Below are positions 60,158 to 64,000 of a stretch of DNA of 64,000 nucleotides, one piece after another. Numbering within the stretch: position 1 is the stretch's first letter; each line of letters opens with the position of its first letter. Source of the stretch: a bacterium. Its GTDB lineage: Bacteria; Oederibacteriota; CAKKQC01. The notes beneath the pieces were generated by a model. It saw nothing but the letters and a program-made list of their open reading frames with translations, searched no databases and was not told the origin of the DNA. The translations under genes were made by a program, and so were the position numbers. The DNA is taken from contig CAKKQC010000006.1 in NCBI GenBank assembly GCA_919901855.1, positions 279,896 to 343,895 of the forward strand, in the 5' to 3' direction.

Positions 60158-60444
60158 ACGTTCGGTTCCTGGCCATCGCCCAACGGGAAACTGATGATGC
60201 GGTGACGTGGTACAACGAGCAGCTTGACGGCCTCGGGCAGGACTTCCTTGACGAGTTGGATCGGACTGTACGCCGGACGGTTGCATTCCCGCTCTCTTGC
60301 GGCGAGATCGAGCCCGGTCTTCGCCGTTGTCTGATGGCCCGGTTCCCCTACGGGGTTATTTACGGCATCGATGGAGACGCGCTGGTCGTGATCGCCGTTG
60401 CCCACCTGCATCGTGAGCCCCAATACTGGATTGACCGGACATGA
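60154..60444 (+). CDS. RelE/ParE-family toxin
   Basis: A 96-residue small toxin with AQRETDDAVTWYNEQLDGLG, FLDELDRTVRRTVAFP and the C-terminal RFPYGVIYGIDGDALVVIAV, the usual ParE/RelE core. The target (gyrase or ribosome-bound mRNA) cannot be told by eye. Start TTG at 60154 overlaps the antitoxin stop (TTGA). The stop overlaps an HD-domain gene, which is unusual. Confidence 0.85.
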   Translation: MNVRFLAIAQRETDDAVTWYNEQLDGLGQDFLDELDRTVRRTVAFPLSCGEIEPGLRRCLMARFPYGVIYGIDGDALVVIAVAHLHREPQYWIDRT

Positions 60445-60944
60445 GAACCGGTAGCTTGGAGGCCAGGCTGACGGCGGCGATGAGGGGGGTGTTCGGCGCC
60501 GACACAGGACGGATCGGGCACGCCCTGACCGTCTGGGGCCACGCTCGGGAGTTGATGGCAGGCGAGTCAGTGGACCGCGATGTGGTCACGGCGGCTGCGA
60601 TCCTGCACGACATCGGGATCGCCGAAGCCGAGCGGAAGCACGGCTCCGCGGACGGCAAGTGGCAGGAGCTCGAGGGGCCGCCGATCGCCCGCCGGATCCT
60701 CGAGGCGGACGGCATGGACCAACCACGCATCGAGCACGTGTGCCGGATCATCGCGAATCACCACTCCGCCCGTGACATCGACACGCCCGAGTTCAGGATC
60801 ATCTGGGACGCGGACTGGCTCGTAAACCTGCCCGACGTCTTTCCGAAGGCTGAATCAGGAGAGCTTGCGAGGCACATCGGCCGAATATTCAGGACACCTG
60901 CGGGGGCGGCCGCAGCCCGGAGGCTGTTCCTGAAGGAGGATTGA
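60441..60944 (+). CDS. HD-domain metal-dependent phosphohydrolase
   Basis: A 167-residue HD-superfamily protein: the first His in IGHALTVWGHA, the HD pair in AAILHDIGIAEAE, a His in RIIANHHSARD and the last Asp in WDADWLVNL. Substrates in this family include nucleotides and alarmones. The ATG overlaps the ParE-like toxin stop by 4 bp, so it is translationally coupled to the toxin-antitoxin pair. A link to nucleotide signalling would be inference. Confidence 0.85.
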   Translation: MRTGSLEARLTAAMRGVFGADTGRIGHALTVWGHARELMAGESVDRDVVTAAAILHDIGIAEAERKHGSADGKWQELEGPPIARRILEADGMDQPRIEHVCRIIANHHSARDIDTPEFRIIWDADWLVNLPDVFPKAESGELARHIGRIFRTPAGAAAARRLFLKED

Positions 60945-61243
60945 CGAGGAAGGGGGGCCCCAATTGGGGGGACGGCGCGGGCCACCATTCGGGCGGGGGA
61001 TCTGACACCGTCCCGCACCCCGCCCCGGCCTTGCGCGCCGCCCCCGTGATCGTCCACTTTCGCGAACCACCACTGTGAGCCGAGAGAGTCATTTGTCTGG
61101 CGCTCTCAGAACTTCTTGCGCCATCATCGGCACTGTGGCCGTTTTCTCGCCCTCTCGCTCTCTATCTGTACAACGCAGGGCAACCCCCAATTGTTCCCGT
61201 TGGTCCGCCCATCATGCCATGACATTGGGCTATCCTTGAGATC
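60945..61243. other. Non-coding region with a palindrome and a GTGTCAGATC-type motif
   Basis: 299 bases without a supported gene. They include CCCCAATTGGGG (60958-60969) and a GATCTGACACCGTCCC string that resembles REP-type sequences seen in many GC-rich genomes. From about 61090 onward the composition is visibly richer in C and T than elsewhere, ending with the -10 (TATCCT, 61231) of the methyltransferase gene. It may be a decayed repeat or transferred fragment. Confidence 0.4.
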
Positions 61244-61915
61244 ATGGCCATGGACAAGGCGCAGGCGCGGGCGGCGACGAGAAAGATGGTGAGGAAGGCC
61301 CTCGCCCGCGGAGATGCATATTCCTGGAATGACGTCCTCTACCGGAAGGCCGCCCGCAAGCCTGACGCGATTCCCTGGGCCGAATGCGTGGCCAACCCGA
61401 ATCTCGGGGCCTGGCTGGCCGGGCGGAACCTGGATGGATACCGGAAGGACGCTCTCGTGGTCGGGTGCGGGCTGGGGGACGACGCGGAACTGCTTGCGGC
61501 GCATGGCTTTCATGTGAACGCCTTCGATGTCTCGCGCACGGCGATCGAGTGGTGCCGGGAGCGATTCCCGGGGTCCCCGGTGCAATACCGGGCGGCGGAC
61601 CTGTTCGCGCCACCGGCCGAGTGGGCGCCGGGGTTCGGGTTCGTGCTCGAAAGCTACACGCTCCAGACCCTTCCGGTCGCCCTGCGGCAGAAGGCCATGC
61701 GCGCCGTCGCGGGACTCGTGGCGCCGGGCGGGAGCCTGCTCGTGATCGCCCGGGGCCGGAATCCCGAGGAGCCCGAGGGCGAGTTCCCCTGGCCGCTGAC
61801 GCGGCGCTCGCTCGATCCCTTCGAGGGGGCCGGGCTGCTGGAGGTCGCGTTCGAGGACTTCATGGACCGGGAGGTACCGCCGGTCCGCCGGTTCCGGGTC
61901 GAGTATCGTAGGTAG
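61244..61915 (+). CDS. Class I SAM-dependent methyltransferase
   Basis: A 223-residue Rossmann-fold methyltransferase. Motif I is ALVVGCGLGDDAELLAAHG, followed by VNAFDVSRTAIEWCRERFPG (motif II with Asp) and a later VAPGGSLLVIAR. It belongs to the general Methyltransf_25/thiopurine-like group, substrate unknown. The ATG at 61244 follows a TATCCT -10 by 7 bp. The next gene begins 9 bp after the stop, so the two may be co-expressed. Confidence 0.88.
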   Translation: MAMDKAQARAATRKMVRKALARGDAYSWNDVLYRKAARKPDAIPWAECVANPNLGAWLAGRNLDGYRKDALVVGCGLGDDAELLAAHGFHVNAFDVSRTAIEWCRERFPGSPVQYRAADLFAPPAEWAPGFGFVLESYTLQTLPVALRQKAMRAVAGLVAPGGSLLVIARGRNPEEPEGEFPWPLTRRSLDPFEGAGLLEVAFEDFMDREVPPVRRFRVEYRR

Positions 61916-61924
61916 ACGCCAGCA

Positions 61925-62692
61925 ATGAGCCTCCCGAAGCGGTACATCGAGCCTGCGGCCCTCGTCCGGCACCGGTTGGGTGGGCGACCGGCGCCCCGGT
62001 GGCGCACCGCCCTGATCGCGTTCCGGGACCATCACGGCACGACCATGCTCGCGCGGGCCTTCCGGGGCAAGCCGTGGCGGAACCGCATGCTGGGCGGCGG
62101 CTGCCAGGTCAAGTCGCGGTTCGACGCGTTCGAGGGACGGCTGGGACGCGAGCGGGTCGGGATCGTCGGCTACTGCGGGTGGGGCGGACCGCAGGCGGCG
62201 ATCATGGTGGAGGAGCTCGCCGCGATCGGCGTCAAGAGAATCGTCGGGTACGGGGCGTGCGGGGGACTGGCGACAGGCCTGCCGCGGGGCGCCGTCGTGG
62301 TGGCGGACCGGGCCCTCCTCACGGATGGGACGAGCCGGGCCTACACGCGCGGGACGTGCCGGGCGGATCCGGCGCTCCTGGCGATCGCCGTTCGCGAAGC
62401 CCGGACGCTGGGGATTTCGCTGGGCGTCGAGACCTGCGCCACCGTGGACGCGCTGTACCGCGAGACGCCCGCCGCCGTGCGCCGGTGGCGCCGGATGGGC
62501 GCCGGGATCATCAACATGGAGACGACGCCGTTCTACGCCGCCGCCCGGACGTGCGGCGTTCAGGCGCTCTGGCTTGGATTCGTCAGTGACCGGCTCCTGG
62601 GCGGTTCGTGGGAGAACTGGTACCTGAGCGGCCGGGGCGGGCCCGCTCTCGCGGCGAAGCTGTGCCTGGCCGTGGCGAAGGCGGCGGACTGA
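61925..62692 (+). CDS. Nucleoside phosphorylase family protein
   Basis: A 255-residue PNP/UDP phosphorylase-fold protein. It has VGIVGYCGWGGPQAAIMVEEL (phosphate-binding area), IGVKRIVGYGACGGLA (the family GTCG/GTAG-like turn), and GAGIINMETTPFYAAA, matching the metal/ribose-binding METxxxY motif. It would cleave purine or uridine nucleosides with phosphate. There is no clear SD before the ATG. The next gene starts with GTG immediately after the stop codon. Confidence 0.88.
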   Translation: MSLPKRYIEPAALVRHRLGGRPAPRWRTALIAFRDHHGTTMLARAFRGKPWRNRMLGGGCQVKSRFDAFEGRLGRERVGIVGYCGWGGPQAAIMVEELAAIGVKRIVGYGACGGLATGLPRGAVVVADRALLTDGTSRAYTRGTCRADPALLAIAVREARTLGISLGVETCATVDALYRETPAAVRRWRRMGAGIINMETTPFYAAARTCGVQALWLGFVSDRLLGGSWENWYLSGRGGPALAAKLCLAVAKAAD

Positions 62693-63373
62693 GTGAAGAT
62701 CCTCGCGCTGGTCGTGCTTGGTCTGCTCGGCGCACCGGGGTACGCGGACGAGACCCCGGGGGCGGCGCAGGACCAGGTCGCGGCCATCAGGCGGCCGTAC
62801 GACGAATACCGTTGGCGGATCGAGTTGATGTTGGGCTCGTGGTCCGGGATGTGGGCCTTCCAGTACCGGGCGTGGCTGCACAGCGGAATCGGAATCGCCC
62901 TCGTCGGCGTCGAGCCGCGTGGCGCCAGGGATGACGACACCGGGACCGGCGACTGCCTGCACAACGCGCTGGCGCTCCAGGGCTGGACCGAGCGGACGAT
63001 GCGGCTCATGCCGGCGATGGCAGGACTGCGATTCCAGGCAGGTCCGATGTGGTCGGAGTACCTCGTCGACACCGGAGAGAGCGTGGTGGCTTCGGGAACG
63101 GGCGTCATGGCGGAGCTGGCCGGCTACTTCATCCTCCCGTTTTCCAGCGTCCTGGCGGACCGGCCGAAGAGCGCGTGGTGGCCGCATCTCGTGCTCGAGA
63201 GCAGTATCCTGTTCGTGTGGGACGGCCGGATGAAGACCCGGCTTGACCTTGATCTGGATCACGACGGCATGGTGGATCACACGAAGGGGGAGGTATTCCG
63301 GGATTCCCGGTGGCGTCGCAGGACGCTTCTGCCGGTCGTGCTGCCCCGCGCCGGGCTCGTGTGGATCTTCTGA
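62693..63373 (+). CDS. Exported protein of unknown function
   Basis: A 226-residue protein with a signal peptide (ILALVVLGLLGAPGYA). I recognise no family. The middle has ELMLGSWSGMWAFQYRAWLH and AELAGYFILPFSSVLADRP, and the C-terminal part holds DLDLDHDGMVDHTKGEVF, an acidic loop (DLDHDGMVD) that resembles a single calcium-binding dockerin/EF-hand motif. It is coupled to the phosphorylase gene (GTG one base after... the TGA is 62690-62692). Function is unknown. Confidence 0.6.
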   Translation: MKILALVVLGLLGAPGYADETPGAAQDQVAAIRRPYDEYRWRIELMLGSWSGMWAFQYRAWLHSGIGIALVGVEPRGARDDDTGTGDCLHNALALQGWTERTMRLMPAMAGLRFQAGPMWSEYLVDTGESVVASGTGVMAELAGYFILPFSSVLADRPKSAWWPHLVLESSILFVWDGRMKTRLDLDLDHDGMVDHTKGEVFRDSRWRRRTLLPVVLPRAGLVWIF

Positions 63374-63391
63374 GCCCCCGCCGCTCACGGC

Positions 63392-64000
63392 TCAGGCCTC
63401 CTCCGGGTTGACGCCGGGGACCGGCGGGGACCGGCGGCCGGACGGGGCCGACCGCAGGAACCACGCGCCCGCCGCCGCGCAGATCGCGCCGCCGACGGCG
63501 ACCGTCGCGGGGGCGCCGAACCGGGCGGCGCCGGCGCCCGCGAGGAGCGCGCCGAACGGCGCCACCCCGATGAACATCATGCCGTGCAGGCTCATGACCC
63601 GGCCGCGCATGTCGTCCGAGGTCAGCGCCTGGAGCAGCGTGTTCGTGCCCGCGAGCGCGCTCACCATCCCGTACCCCATGAGCGCGAGCAGGGCCATGCT
63701 GAGCGGGAGGCTGCGCGAGAGCGCGAAGAGGACGAGAGTCGAGCCGAAGAGCGCCGTAGAGAGCCCCACGATCCGGCCGAGCCCCTTCGGGCTCTCGCGA
63801 CGGGCCAGGGCGAAGGCCCCGACGACGGCCCCGATCCCGATCGAGGACATGAGAGTGCCCAGCGCCCTCGGCCCCCCGTGGAGGATGTCGCGGGCGAACA
63901 CGGGCATGAGGACGGCGTAGGGGAATGCGACGAGGCTCATAAGGCCGACGTTCACGAGCGGCCGGCTGATGGCGGGGCGGGAGCGGACGTACGCAAGGCC
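63392..64000 (-). CDS. MFS transporter, truncated by the window edge
   Basis: The frame is open to the end of the window and encodes the C-terminal ~200 residues of a 12-helix major facilitator of the EntS-like/MFS_3 type: YVRSRPAISRPLVNVGLMSL, then FPYAVLMPVFARDILHGGP, IGIGAVVGAFALARR and GRVMSLHGMMFIGVAPFGALL. The GTG within the window (63955) is internal, not the start. It may export a siderophore or drug. It converges with the exported protein gene, 18 bp apart. Confidence 0.88.
   Translation of the reverse strand, partial: GLAYVRSRPAISRPLVNVGLMSLVAFPYAVLMPVFARDILHGGPRALGTLMSSIGIGAVVGAFALARRESPKGLGRIVGLSTALFGSTLVLFALSRSLPLSMALLALMGYGMVSALAGTNTLLQALTSDDMRGRVMSLHGMMFIGVAPFGALLAGAGAARFGAPATVAVGGAICAAAGAWFLRSAPSGRRSPPVPGVNPEEA

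Overview
The window is GC-rich (roughly two-thirds G+C), densely packed bacterial chromosome with about 50 protein genes. Most lie in short, tightly coupled operons where start and stop codons overlap by 4 bp (ATGA or GTGA). I see no rRNA, tRNA, CRISPR array, intact insertion sequence or phage gene. The organism looks like a free-living, aerobic, Gram-negative saccharolytic bacterium from a poorly sampled lineage. The evidence is an A2-type caa3 oxidase, a PorV/PorQ-like outer-membrane protein with secreted DUF11/FlgD-like proteins (typical of the FCB group and some candidate phyla), a Thermus-type MetRS, and many glycosidase families (GH4, 78, 35/42-like, 51, 65, 30-like, 9, 95, 172) with Gfo/Idh oxidoreductases, as in PVC, FCB or Armatimonadota-like bacteria. 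I cannot name the phylum from sequence alone.

Layout. 1-3272: holB (cut by the window edge), metG, tatD. 3372-7185: GH4 alpha-galactosidase and GH78 rhamnosidase operon. 7256-7979: Phd/VapC toxin-antitoxin module with a palindromic operator. 8037-11216: Gfo/Idh oxidoreductase, a DUF2167 protein and a zinc-ribbon membrane protein. 11229-12642: an AAA/DUF4143 ATPase flanked by a duplicated fragment of the zinc-ribbon gene. 12703-16830: ychF, a mutarotase-fold protein and an S9 peptidase. 16853-24113: haem-binding cytochrome, then sco-coxA-coxC-coxD-coxB-ctaB and a TMTC-like membrane protein. 24128-25733: nagB and an ANT-like nucleotidyltransferase. 26004-27704: Fur box, fur, an outer-membrane protein and a cytochrome c lipoprotein. 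27763-36379: sugar metabolism (two clan GH-A glycosidases, NupG-like transporter, trans-sulfuration enzyme, transaldolase, aldo/keto reductase, esterase). 36424-41938: two secreted DUF11/FlgD-like proteins and a PorV-like protein. 41945-42677: second VapBC module on the minus strand. 42739-59302: large glycan-degradation region (GH65 plus beta-phosphoglucomutase, divergent from a double-FAD oxidoreductase, GH30-like, GH95, GH9, aldo/keto reductase, (alpha/alpha)6 glycosidase, GH172). 59334-64000: acetyltransferase, third toxin-antitoxin pair coupled to an HD hydrolase, methyltransferase, nucleoside phosphorylase, an exported protein and a truncated MFS gene.

Two patterns cut across the window. 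First, many operon-leading genes have a sigma70-like -10 box only 6-9 bp before the start codon and no Shine-Dalgarno site, so leaderless transcripts are probably common; internal genes often have good SD sites. Second, a 51-bp palindromic element occurs twice (3271 and 35457), each time beginning inside the TAG stop codon of the preceding gene. The glycosidases, intracellular phosphorylase/mutase pair, MFS transporters and NAD(P)-linked reductases together suggest breakdown of plant or microbial heteropolysaccharide, with electrons passing to the caa3 oxidase. The specific substrates are inference.
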